64,000 nt of DNA from Nonomuraea angiospora (GTDB lineage: Bacteria; Actinomycetota; Actinomycetes; Streptosporangiales; Streptosporangiaceae). The notes below the pieces were generated by a model, which ran no database searches, was not told the origin of the DNA, and was given only the letters and a program-made list of their open reading frames with translations. How positions within the stretch are numbered: the stretch's first letter is position 1; the number at the start of each line of letters is the position of its first letter. A program made the translations under genes and the position numbers. Shown piece by piece: positions 8,632-16,682 of this stretch. Location: positions 13,020,001-13,084,000 of the forward strand of contig NZ_JADBEK010000001.1 of NCBI RefSeq assembly GCF_014873145.1, read 5' to 3'.

Positions 8632-9907
8632 CCCCGGTGCGCCGGCGGGCCGGGACGGGCCGCTGACCTGGGGGCAGCAGGACATCTGGCGGGCGGTCGT
8701 CGCCGCCGCGCCACAGGAGCGCTACCTCAACATCGCCCGGGTCTTCGCCGCGCCCAAACGTCCGGTGACCGTGGAGCGCGCCGCGCTGGCCCTCGAACGG
8801 CTGGTGGCCCGGCACGAGTCACTCCGCACCCGGCTCACCGGACCACCCGACGCACCGCTCCAGCGGATCTGGCCGACGGCGTGCCCGCCGTACGAGGTGG
8901 TGGAGTCGGGGCAGGCCGGTTCAGAGGCGGTCGGGTCGCTTCTGGCCGAGGAGGTGGGCGAGCGGCTGGCGGCCGAGCCGTTCGCGTACTGGGAGGAGTG
9001 GCCGCTGCGGGTGGCGTTCGTGGTGGCCGGGGGATATGTCCGGCATATCGTCCTGGTGCTCTGCCATCTCGCCGCCGACGGCCACGCGGCCGAACTCGTG
9101 GTCAAGGACTTCCGCCTGCTCCTGCTCCGCGACTCCCTGCCGCCCCTGCGCGGCGCCACACCCCGGGAGCTCGCCGCCTGGCAGCACTCGCCCGAGGGCA
9201 GGCGCGTGTCGGGGGAGGCGATCGGGTTCTGGCTGGAGGAGTACGCCCGGATGGACCCCGTGCCGCCGTCCTCGCACGTACCGGGGGAGCCGCGTTTCGT
9301 GGAGGCCACGATGCGCTCGCCCGCGCTGGCCGCCGCCGCTCAGGCGGTCGCCGCCCGCAACCGGGTCAGCTCCTCGACGGTGCTGCTCGCGGGCGCGATG
9401 CGGCTGGCCGGGGGGCTGACCGGGCAGCGGTTCTGCGGGATGCGGGTGATCGTGAACAACCGCTTCGCGGCCGCGCGGCGCGACGTGGTGTCCACGATCT
9501 CGCAGGAGGCGCTGGTGGTGCTGGACCTGCGTACGGAGTCCTTCGACGCGCTGGTGCGCCAGGCGTGGGGGACGGCGCTGCGGGCGTACCGGCAGGCGCA
9601 GTACGACCCGTACGCGATGGAGGAGGCGGTCACCCGGGTGGGGCCGGGGATCCGGCCGTTCGGCTGCTTCAACGACCAGCGGCTCGTCCAGGAGGACGGC
9701 CAGGTCGCCGCCCTGGAGGGCAAGACCGAGGTGGCCAGGACGGACGCGATGGACCGCAACATCTGCGACTTCCGCCTGCACGTCGGCGGCGAGCCCGGCC
9801 GCATGGAGATCTCCTGCTACGCCGACACCGCCCTGCTGCCCCCGCCGGGCATCGAACAGTACTTGCTGGACCTGGAAGGCCTGATCGTGGAGGCGGCCCG
9901 TACATGA
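8624..9907 (+). CDS. Free-standing condensation-domain-like protein
   Basis: A 427-residue protein with a condensation-domain fold: LTWGQQDIW at the start (motif C1), LVARHESLRTRL (C2) and a degenerate active site CHLAADGHA in place of HHxxxDG. The catalytic second histidine and the aspartate are kept; the first histidine is cysteine. Free-standing C enzymes act as amide or ester synthases, or off-load chains onto free acceptors. The ORF overlaps the carrier-protein gene by eight bases and ends in an ATGA overlap with the hydrolase gene, so carrier, C protein and hydrolase form one translational unit. The acceptor is unknown. Confidence 0.85.
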   Translation: MADPGAPAGRDGPLTWGQQDIWRAVVAAAPQERYLNIARVFAAPKRPVTVERAALALERLVARHESLRTRLTGPPDAPLQRIWPTACPPYEVVESGQAGSEAVGSLLAEEVGERLAAEPFAYWEEWPLRVAFVVAGGYVRHIVLVLCHLAADGHAAELVVKDFRLLLLRDSLPPLRGATPRELAAWQHSPEGRRVSGEAIGFWLEEYARMDPVPPSSHVPGEPRFVEATMRSPALAAAAQAVAARNRVSSSTVLLAGAMRLAGGLTGQRFCGMRVIVNNRFAAARRDVVSTISQEALVVLDLRTESFDALVRQAWGTALRAYRQAQYDPYAMEEAVTRVGPGIRPFGCFNDQRLVQEDGQVAALEGKTEVARTDAMDRNICDFRLHVGGEPGRMEISCYADTALLPPPGIEQYLLDLEGLIVEAART

Positions 9908-11826
9908 GCCTGTACGCGGAGGCGACGTCGTGCGCGCAGGGGGAGCAGCTCCGCTTCCATCTCCTCGGCACCGGCGACGGCGGCCCGATCGTGGTGGAGG
10001 ACGTGCCGTCGGGCCGGGCCGTCATGGAGGACGTGCCGTCAGGCGGGGCGAGCCTGGATGAATCCGGCGGGCAGCTCTGGACCCTGAAGATCGGCGACGA
10101 CTGGCCCAGCTCCCTCTATCGAGCCATTTACCGCGACACCAGCGCATATTTCGTCGTACGTAGCGCGGTGCCCGCCTCGCCCATCATCGTCTCGATCCCG
10201 TTCCCCACCTGGGAGGCGTACAACCGGCCCGGCGTCCCCGGCGAGGGCCTCTACCAGTCGGAGCAGCCCGACCGCGCCGTCAAGGTCACCTTCGACCGGC
10301 CGGGCGCGGGGCCGCAGATCGAGGAGTGGGAGCTCGGCCTGCTCCGCTGGCTCGGCCCGGCGGGCTACACCGTCGACTACTGCTCGGGCCTGGACCTGCA
10401 CGGCGGCCTCGACCTCCTCTCCCGCTACCGGCTGCTGGTCATCAACGGGCATGACGAGTACTGGTCGTGGGAGATGCGGGACGCGGTGGAGGCATTTGCC
10501 CGCCGTGGCGGAAATATCGCCATATTCTCCGGCAATACCTGCTGGTGGCAGGTCCGCTTCGAGGACGACCTCCGTACCATGGTCTGCTACCGCGACGCCA
10601 CCGCCGACCCCATGGCCGCCACCGACTCCGGCAGGGTCACGGTCGAGTGGCCGAGCGACCCCGTCAACCGTCCCGAGAACACCCTCACCGGCCTCTCCTT
10701 CAGGAACGGCGCCGGCTGCTGGGTGGACTCGCGCGTCATGTCCCTGGAGTCCTACACCGCGAGATTCGCCGGCCACTGGGTCTTCGAGGGGACGGGGCTC
10801 GCGGACGGCGACACGTTCGGGAGAGGCGCGATCGGCTACGAGACGGACGCGGCCGACCTGGAATGGGTGGCCGGCGTCCCCCGGGCGACCGGCCGCGACG
10901 GCACGCCACCGTCCTTCGTCGTCCTCGCCACCGCCGACCTGTCCCACTGGCGCCGCTACGGCAAGGGCGGGGCCGCCACGATGGGCCTCCACCGCCTCGG
11001 CGCGGGCACCGTCTTCAACGCCGGCACCATCAACTGGGGCAACACCCTCGACGACCCGGCCCTGGCCACCATCACCCGCAACGTCCTCAACCGCCTCTCC
11101 CACCCACCCACCACCCCGACCTGGGACTTCATCGGCCCCACCCCCACACCCGCTTCCCCACCCCCGCCGCCCTCCGCCGCGTCGACTTCTCCAGTCGGCG
11201 GCCTCGCCCCCTTGCCGGACGTCGAGCCGAGGGGTGCCGTCGTCGTGCGGGCGCTTGTGTGCTGCGAGAACCGCCTCTACGCCGCCTGCTCCGACGGGAG
11301 CCTCGCCGTCAGGGACGTATGCGGCCAGAACCTCCCATGGCAGACGATCGACGAGACCGACGCGATCGCATTCGCCGCACCCCGGGAGGCGCACGGCGGC
11401 CCGCCCGCCGGGCTGTACGGGGTCGCCCCGGACGGCACCATCCGTTACCGCGACCCCGTGCCGGCCCCGAAGCCGTGGCGGGACGTCAGCCGGGCACCCG
11501 AGGGCACCATCGCCCTGGCCGCCGTGGACGAAGGGCTGTTCGCCGTCACCTCCGGGGACGAGCTGTGGCACCTGCCCATCCGGCAGCTCGGCACCCACGA
11601 CTGGAGGATCGTCGGTCCGGCCGCCGGCGCAGTGAGCCTGACCGCGATGAACGGCCGATTGTTCGCCATCTCGGCCGACCGGATCCTCGTGCGGACGGCC
11701 GAGCGGCATGAGGCCGGCTGGAGCGACCTGGGCCCCGCCGAAGGGCACACCGTCCTGGCCGCCAATGCGGGACGGCTCATCGGCGCCGCACCCGAGGGCG
11801 CCCTCCGCTGGCGGTCATTGTCGTAG
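9904..11826 (+). CDS. Dimethylformamidase-like amide hydrolase fused to a beta-propeller-like tail
   Basis: A 640-residue protein. Residues about 1-400 resemble the large subunit of N,N-dimethylformamidase (glutamine-amidotransferase-like fold): FPTWEAYNRPG, a GHDEYWSWEM block (His183-Trp187), NTCWWQVRFE and GAGTVFNAGTINWGN near 375. A Pro-rich linker (about 404-437) leads to five imperfect 40-50 residue repeats with the pattern ALAAV..GLFAVTS...W, like tectonin or other beta-propeller blades. There is no signal peptide. The known family cleaves small formamides using a mononuclear iron site. Here the gene lies in an NRPS operon and faces a formyltransferase operon, so a larger N-formyl or amide substrate is plausible but unproven. 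The fused C-terminal repeats could bind carbohydrate. Confidence 0.75.
   Translation: MSLYAEATSCAQGEQLRFHLLGTGDGGPIVVEDVPSGRAVMEDVPSGGASLDESGGQLWTLKIGDDWPSSLYRAIYRDTSAYFVVRSAVPASPIIVSIPFPTWEAYNRPGVPGEGLYQSEQPDRAVKVTFDRPGAGPQIEEWELGLLRWLGPAGYTVDYCSGLDLHGGLDLLSRYRLLVINGHDEYWSWEMRDAVEAFARRGGNIAIFSGNTCWWQVRFEDDLRTMVCYRDATADPMAATDSGRVTVEWPSDPVNRPENTLTGLSFRNGAGCWVDSRVMSLESYTARFAGHWVFEGTGLADGDTFGRGAIGYETDAADLEWVAGVPRATGRDGTPPSFVVLATADLSHWRRYGKGGAATMGLHRLGAGTVFNAGTINWGNTLDDPALATITRNVLNRLSHPPTTPTWDFIGPTPTPASPPPPPSAASTSPVGGLAPLPDVEPRGAVVVRALVCCENRLYAACSDGSLAVRDVCGQNLPWQTIDETDAIAFAAPREAHGGPPAGLYGVAPDGTIRYRDPVPAPKPWRDVSRAPEGTIALAAVDEGLFAVTSGDELWHLPIRQLGTHDWRIVGPAAGAVSLTAMNGRLFAISADRILVRTAERHEAGWSDLGPAEGHTVLAANAGRLIGAAPEGALRWRSLS
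9991..10050. repeat. 30-bp tandem repeat, 2 units, in the hydrolase gene
   Basis: Two 30-bp units encode a repeated ten-residue V-V/M-EDVPSG-x-A segment near the N-terminus of the hydrolase. The repeat is in frame and of the same kind as those in neighbouring genes. Confidence 0.8.
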
Positions 11827-11928
11827 AGCAGACACCGGCCACCGTCACCGAGCCCGCCTGCGAGCGGTCCCTTCGCCGTTGCTCAACCCACCTGGGCGTG
11901 GTCGCTCTCGCGCCGTAGCTCAGCCCGG

Positions 11929-13911
11929 CTACGAGCGGTCGCTCTCGTAGGCCAGCCACTGTGCGAACGTGTGCAGCCCGTAGTCCAGCGTCACACCCTC
12001 CCGCCACCCCAGCTCGACCCTCGCCCGCTCGACGTTCACCAGCGGCCCGGGAGGCTCGTCGGACGTCTCGACGTCCATCGGCCGCACCGCCTGGGACACC
12101 GCCTCGACCAGCTCGCCCATGCGCAGCCGCTTCCGGTTGGCGACGTTGTACACGCGCCCCGCGACCCCCCGTTCCAGCGCGGCCAGCACCGCCCCGGCGA
12201 CGTCCTGTACGTGCACCAGCTGCACCGGCCGCCCGCAGATGGGCGCGGGACGGTTGAGCGACGACCGCAGCACCAGGTCCGCCACCGGCCCCCGCTGCGG
12301 CATGCCGGGCCCGTACGGCTCGCCCAGCCGCAGCACCACGGCTCCCGGCGCGGCCGCCTCCACCTGGAGCAGGGCCCGCGACAACGGCGGGTCGGCGGGC
12401 GACACGGGTGTCTCCTCGTCCACCCACTTCCGTTCCGGATAGACGCGGACCGAGCTGAGCAGCACCCCGCCCCGCCCGCCCGCGAAGGCCGCCCGCGCGA
12501 GCCGCAGCTCCTCCTCCGGGTCGGCGCCGGGGGACCAGCCGAGGGCGCACACGTGCACCACCGGCACGCCGGAGTCCACGGTGGCGAGGGTGAGGCCCCG
12601 GTCGGTGAGTGCGTGCGCCAAGTGCTCCCGAACGAACGTCTCGGCACCGCTCACGGCCACCGCCCCGGACGATCCCGGGGCCGCGATCAAGGGGACCGGA
12701 GACGGCGAAGTCGCGGTGCGTGGCGGGCGATCCGCCGGGGACGGCGAAGTCGCGGTGCGTGGCGGGCGATCCGCCGGGGACGGCGAGGTCACGGCGCGCG
12801 GCGGATCATCGGCCGGGGACGGCGAGGTCACGGCGTGAGACGGGCGATCCGACGGGAGCGTCTCCAGAGCTGTCCCCAGGCCCGTCTCCGGATCCGGCCG
12901 CGCCGCGTCGTGCAGGCCCGCTTCCAGGCCGGCCCGCGCCACCTCGTGCAGCTCCGCCGACAGTCGCCCCAGCTCCCGCCCCGAGAGCTCGTGGCACAAC
13001 CCGCCCGGCCCCATCGTGGCCAGCGCCTCGTCCACGACCCGAGCGTCTCCCAGCCCCCGGCCTCCGTGCACGACCCCCATCGTGTACGCCGTCAGCCACA
13101 GCCCCCCATACGCCCCCGCACCCGCCCGAGCCACCACCGCGCCCGCGTCGATCCCGAGCCCCGCCAGATAGTCCTCGCACCGCAGGTCCCGCCACCGCCC
13201 CGACCCCGGCACCCGTACGGCGCACTGCGCGACACCCCGCTTGAAGAACGGGATGACCGGCAGATCGTCCAGCACGACGTCCTCGCCCACCCCCGCCAGC
13301 GGGTCGTCGGCGAAGAAGCACGGTGAGCGGCGCACCCCCTGGAAGTCGTTGTCCACCAGGCTCGCCAGGTCCTCGTGCTCGGCCAGGCTGGGCACCGCCA
13401 CGAACACCGGCACCCCGGCCTGGCGCAGGTACCGCCCCATGAGCACGTCGTCGGGCCACGTGTCGCCCCGCCCCGCGGCCCACTCCACGTACCCCTCGGC
13501 GACCTCCTTGGGCAGCAGCAGGGCGGCCACCGGCGTGTACTCGCCCGCCCCCGCCACCCACCGCGCCCCGGCCAGCGCCCCCTGGCGGACGGCGGCGCCG
13601 TTGCGCGAGTTCCAGAACGCGAACAGGGCGAGCGCGGCGTGCGGCATCGCGCGGGCGGCGCGCTCGGCCCGCTGGAAGAACGTGCTGGAGAGCACCATGT
13701 CGTCGTGCAGCAGGAAGTGGTGGGTGGAGTCGCCGGGGATGCTCGACCAGGCCAGCAGCGAGGTGCGGAACGCCGAGGGCCGGCCGCCCGGATCGGGGTC
13801 GGTGACGACGTCGAGCACGCCCCCGGCCAGCCGCGCCGCCGCCTCCATGCGCCGGGGATGCGCCATCACGGCCCCGCTCAGCCGCACGCCCCGCTTCACG
13901 TGCCCAGGCAT
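11929..13911 (-). CDS. Glycosyltransferase-like / NAD-epimerase-like fusion protein
   Basis: A 660-residue fusion. Residues about 1-300 look like a GT-A glycosyltransferase: HDDM (DxD-like, about 70), WNSRNG, WPDDVLMGRYL and AEHEDLAS. Residues about 420-660 are NAD-dependent epimerase/dehydratase-like, with SSVRVYPERKW, LRLGEPYGPG, VHVQDVAGAVLAAL and YNVANRKRLRMGELV. Its Rossmann entry (VAVSGAETFVREHL) has lost the second glycine, and the YxxxK catalytic pair is not obvious, so this half may be structural. A Ser/Pro-rich linker of four 13-residue repeats joins them. Start ATG 13911 overlaps the formyltransferase gene by 16 bases; it is the last gene of the sugar operon and converges on the hydrolase gene. 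Confidence 0.75.
   Translation of the reverse strand: MPGHVKRGVRLSGAVMAHPRRMEAAARLAGGVLDVVTDPDPGGRPSAFRTSLLAWSSIPGDSTHHFLLHDDMVLSSTFFQRAERAARAMPHAALALFAFWNSRNGAAVRQGALAGARWVAGAGEYTPVAALLLPKEVAEGYVEWAAGRGDTWPDDVLMGRYLRQAGVPVFVAVPSLAEHEDLASLVDNDFQGVRRSPCFFADDPLAGVGEDVVLDDLPVIPFFKRGVAQCAVRVPGSGRWRDLRCEDYLAGLGIDAGAVVARAGAGAYGGLWLTAYTMGVVHGGRGLGDARVVDEALATMGPGGLCHELSGRELGRLSAELHEVARAGLEAGLHDAARPDPETGLGTALETLPSDRPSHAVTSPSPADDPPRAVTSPSPADRPPRTATSPSPADRPPRTATSPSPVPLIAAPGSSGAVAVSGAETFVREHLAHALTDRGLTLATVDSGVPVVHVCALGWSPGADPEEELRLARAAFAGGRGGVLLSSVRVYPERKWVDEETPVSPADPPLSRALLQVEAAAPGAVVLRLGEPYGPGMPQRGPVADLVLRSSLNRPAPICGRPVQLVHVQDVAGAVLAALERGVAGRVYNVANRKRLRMGELVEAVSQAVRPMDVETSDEPPGPLVNVERARVELGWREGVTLDYGLHTFAQWLAYESDRS
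12701..12856. repeat. 39-bp tandem repeat, 4 units, in fusion-protein linker
   Basis: Four 39-bp units, the first two identical and the last two diverging, encode an ADRPPRTATSPSP-type repeat between the glycosyltransferase and epimerase halves. The linker is in frame, disordered-looking and probably variable in length. Confidence 0.9.
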
Positions 13912-14828
13912 GCGCCTACCGTGAGCTCGCCCGACTCGACGAGGTCCAGGGCGTCGCGCCGGTCCCCGCCCTCCCACTGCACCTCGCGCACCACCAGCAG
14001 TCCGGACCCGCAGGCCACCAGCACCCCGCCGGTCCCGGTGGACCACACGGGGGCGAGCACGGTCCCGGCCGGCTCCGTGCCGCCGTGCTCGATGAGGTCT
14101 GCGCTGTGCACGTACAGTCGCCGCCCGGAGACGGACGTGAACGCCCCCGGATAGGGCGAGGCCAGCGCGCGTACCCAGTCGTAGAGGTCGGAGGCGGGCC
14201 GCGACCAGTCGATCAGCCCGTCCTCGGGCCGCCGCTTTTCCCACCACGACCCGCCGGGCCCCTGCGGGCGCGCCACCACGCGGCCCTCCAGCAGCAGCGG
14301 GATGTACGTCGCCAGCAGGTCCACGTTGATCTCGGTGACCTTGCGGTAGACGGCGCCGACGTCGTCGCGCCGGCTGACCGTGAACTCGCGCTGCGCGATC
14401 AGGTCCCCGGTGTCGGCCCCCTCGTCCAGGAAGAACAGGCTGACCGCGCTCGTCTCCAGCCGCTTGATGATCGTCCACGGCAGCGCGGCCCGACCCCGCC
14501 CCTCGGGCAGCCGCGTGGGATGCAGCCCGATGGACCCCAGGGGACACGCCGACAGCAGGGGCTCGCGCACCAGCTGCGACCACCCCGCGATGACGAACAG
14601 GTCCATGTCCTTGACCAGCTCGTACGCCCGCCCGTCGTTGATGTCGGACGTCTCCAGCAGCGGGATGCCGTGCTTCTCGGACGCCTCCCGCAGCGGCGCG
14701 AACCCGGAGCGGTGCTGCAGCGCGGGCGGGTAGCCGATCAGCAGCGCCGGCGGGGTGCCCTGCGCCACCAGCACGTCCACGGCCGGCGCGGCGAACTCCA
14801 TCCCGGTGGCGAACGCGAACGTCTTCAC
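13896..14828 (-). CDS. Formyltransferase (Fmt/sugar N-formyltransferase family)
   Basis: A 310-residue protein with the N-terminal formyltransferase domain: GLHPTRLPEGRGRAALPW corresponds to the N-x-H-x-S-L-L-P-x-x-RG block, and DTGDLIAQREF carries the catalytic aspartate. The catalytic asparagine of classical Fmt/ArnA is replaced by glycine (IGLH instead of INxH). The C-terminal part resembles the Fmt OB-like domain (SPYPGAFTSVSGRRLYVH). The likely donor is 10-formyl-tetrahydrofolate. Operon context with a deacetylase and two epimerase-like proteins suggests an amino-sugar acceptor rather than Met-tRNA. GTG 14828 overlaps the PIG-L stop as GTGA. Confidence 0.8.
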   Translation of the reverse strand: MKTFAFATGMEFAAPAVDVLVAQGTPPALLIGYPPALQHRSGFAPLREASEKHGIPLLETSDINDGRAYELVKDMDLFVIAGWSQLVREPLLSACPLGSIGLHPTRLPEGRGRAALPWTIIKRLETSAVSLFFLDEGADTGDLIAQREFTVSRRDDVGAVYRKVTEINVDLLATYIPLLLEGRVVARPQGPGGSWWEKRRPEDGLIDWSRPASDLYDWVRALASPYPGAFTSVSGRRLYVHSADLIEHGGTEPAGTVLAPVWSTGTGGVLVACGSGLLVVREVQWEGGDRRDALDLVESGELTVGACLGT

Positions 14829-15514
14829 AGGACCTCCCTCAGCACCCCGAACGCCTCCGCGTGAGCGACGCCGATCTCCGCTCCGCGTAACGTGGCCAGC
14901 GCCGTCACCGAATCGTCGCTCCTGATGTGGGGCGAGGGCCGGTGCTGGCTCGCATACGCCCGCAGCGCCTCCAGCTTCCGCCCCATATAAGTGGAAATAT
15001 CGCAGTAAGCCGTCGAGCGGGGCATCGGCTCGGACGCCCACTGGATCTTCGACATCTCGTACATGAAGACGTTCGGCACCAGCCACTTGCCGAACTGCTG
15101 CGCGATCGGCCGGGCGGCGGCGAACCCGGCGTCGAAGACCGCGCAGTGGTCCTGGTCGTAGTCGGCGAAGCTGGGCAGCAGCAGCAGGTCGGGCCGCCGC
15201 TCGTTCAGGGCGTGCTCGAACAGGTCCACCAGCTCCCGGCGCGGCAGCGTGTCGAGCCGCTCGGTCAGCCCGCGGTCCCCGTACGCGATCTCGAAGGTGA
15301 AGCCGAGCAGGCCCCGCACGGCCTCGATCTCGTCCAGCCGCTGCTGGTAGGTCGTGGCCCCGGCCAGCCCGTAGTGGCGCATGCCGTCCACCGCCAGATA
15401 CAGGACGTGCACCTCGGCGCCGAGCTCGGCCTGCGCGGCCATCAGGCCGGCGCAGCCCAGGACCTCGTCGTCGGCGTGGGGGGAGATCACCAGGACGCGG
15501 TCAAAGCGGCGCAT
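14825..15514 (-). CDS. PIG-L family N-deacetylase
   Basis: A 229-residue protein of the LmbE/PIG-L zinc deacetylase family. The zinc motif SPHADDEVLG is near residue 11 and the third ligand region DYDQDHCAVF is near 136. Family members remove acetyl groups from N-acetyl amino sugars (MshB, GlcNAc-PI and antibiotic sugar deacetylases). Here it precedes a formyltransferase with a GTGA overlap, suggesting N-acetyl to free amine to N-formyl conversion on one sugar. Start ATG 15514 overlaps the upstream epimerase gene by 14 bases. The length is usual for the family. Confidence 0.88.
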   Translation of the reverse strand: MRRFDRVLVISPHADDEVLGCAGLMAAQAELGAEVHVLYLAVDGMRHYGLAGATTYQQRLDEIEAVRGLLGFTFEIAYGDRGLTERLDTLPRRELVDLFEHALNERRPDLLLLPSFADYDQDHCAVFDAGFAAARPIAQQFGKWLVPNVFMYEMSKIQWASEPMPRSTAYCDISTYMGRKLEALRAYASQHRPSPHIRSDDSVTALATLRGAEIGVAHAEAFGVLREVL

Positions 15515-16505
15515 TCACTGCCCTTCGGTCCTCGCGGGCGCGGTAGTAGTCGGCGGTGGCCATGATGAGCTCGTCGAGGGTGACGCGGGGCCGCCAGCCC
15601 AGATCGGTGGCCGCCCTGAGCGCCGGGATCTTGTGGAAGGACTCAGCCTCGGCGTAGTGCGGCCCGTGTACGCTCCGGCCGTCCACGCCGACGATGGGGG
15701 AGGGGCTGCCGAGCAGGGCCTTGACGCGTTCGGCGAGCTCCATGACGGTGACGGCGTTGGCCGGGTTGCCGACGTTGATGATGACGTCGTCGCCGTCCAG
15801 GGCCGCGTCCATGAAGCCGATGAGGAACGCCGTCAGGTCGCTGGCCGCGATGAACGCCCTGACCTGCTCCCCGCCCGCGAACACCGTGATCGGCCGCCCG
15901 GCCAGGGCCTGCTGCACGAACGTGGGCATCACGAACCCGCCCGCCCGCGACTGCCGCGCGCCCGCCACGTTGAAGGGGCGGATGACGATGCCGCGTAACC
16001 CGTGCCGGCGGCTGTTGCAGACCATGGCCTCGGCCAGCGTCTTGGCGACGGCGTACTCGATGCGCGTGTTGTACTGGGTCGGCACGACGATGTCGTCCTT
16101 CTCGTCGAGCACGCCGCTGCGCCCGTACACCTCGGCCGAGCTGAACATGCACAGCGGCACCCCGGCGGCGGCGCACGCCTCGATGACCGGCGCGGTGCTG
16201 CCGATGATGTCGTGCCCGAGCCGGCCCGAGCGCGACAGGATGCTGGCCGGGCCCACGTAGGAGGCCGCGTGGATGACGCGGTCCACGCCCGCGAAGTCGC
16301 CGCCGGAGGCCAGGTGGTCCTCCACGCGCTGCCTGATGACCGTGCAGCGCGGGTCGGTGTCGTAGTCCTCGCCGTCCACGACCGCCCCGGCGTTCGAGTC
16401 GATGATCCGTACGCGATGGCCCGCCGCGAGGTAGGCGTCCACCAGATGTGAGCCGATGAAACCGAGACCGCCGGTGATGACTACTTCGCCACCTGGTGCT
16501 CGCAC
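15501..16505 (-). CDS. NAD-dependent sugar-nucleotide epimerase/dehydratase
   Basis: A 334-residue extended short-chain dehydrogenase. The NAD motif TGGLGFIGSHL is near residue 10, SSAEVYG near 125 and the catalytic YAVAK near 153, followed by RPFNVAGARQS. All catalytic residues of GalE/RmlB-type enzymes are present. The substrate is probably an NDP-sugar. GTG 16505 is the chosen start because GGCGGGG stands just upstream; it is the first gene of the four-gene minus operon (epimerase, deacetylase, formyltransferase, GT fusion), in which every junction overlaps. Confidence 0.9.
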   Translation of the reverse strand: MRAPGGEVVITGGLGFIGSHLVDAYLAAGHRVRIIDSNAGAVVDGEDYDTDPRCTVIRQRVEDHLASGGDFAGVDRVIHAASYVGPASILSRSGRLGHDIIGSTAPVIEACAAAGVPLCMFSSAEVYGRSGVLDEKDDIVVPTQYNTRIEYAVAKTLAEAMVCNSRRHGLRGIVIRPFNVAGARQSRAGGFVMPTFVQQALAGRPITVFAGGEQVRAFIAASDLTAFLIGFMDAALDGDDVIINVGNPANAVTVMELAERVKALLGSPSPIVGVDGRSVHGPHYAEAESFHKIPALRAATDLGWRPRVTLDELIMATADYYRAREDRRAVNAPL

Positions 16506-16682
16506 GGACCCCGCCTTTCCCGCTCGAGGAAAACGGTCATTCTGGGACCTAGGCGGGATTAAAACAGTTTTCGTCTGTCTTGTCACCCATGGCCACAACT
16601 TTTCACGGCGGCGCGTGAACCTCTCCTGACCCGGGTAGCTCCCTATCCTGACCGGGTACGCAGACCTGGGGAGACGCGGCCG
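16506..16682. promoter_or_regulatory. Divergent intergenic region with a 22-bp-spaced direct repeat
   Basis: This region separates the sugar operon from the amidohydrolase gene. The left half is AT-rich (attaaaacagttttcg) and could hold the minus-strand promoter. On the right, TCCTGACCCGGGTA (16624) and TCCTGACCGGGTA (16646) recur 22 bases apart, two helical turns, just before the amidohydrolase start. That spacing suits a regulator bound on one face. Confidence 0.4.
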
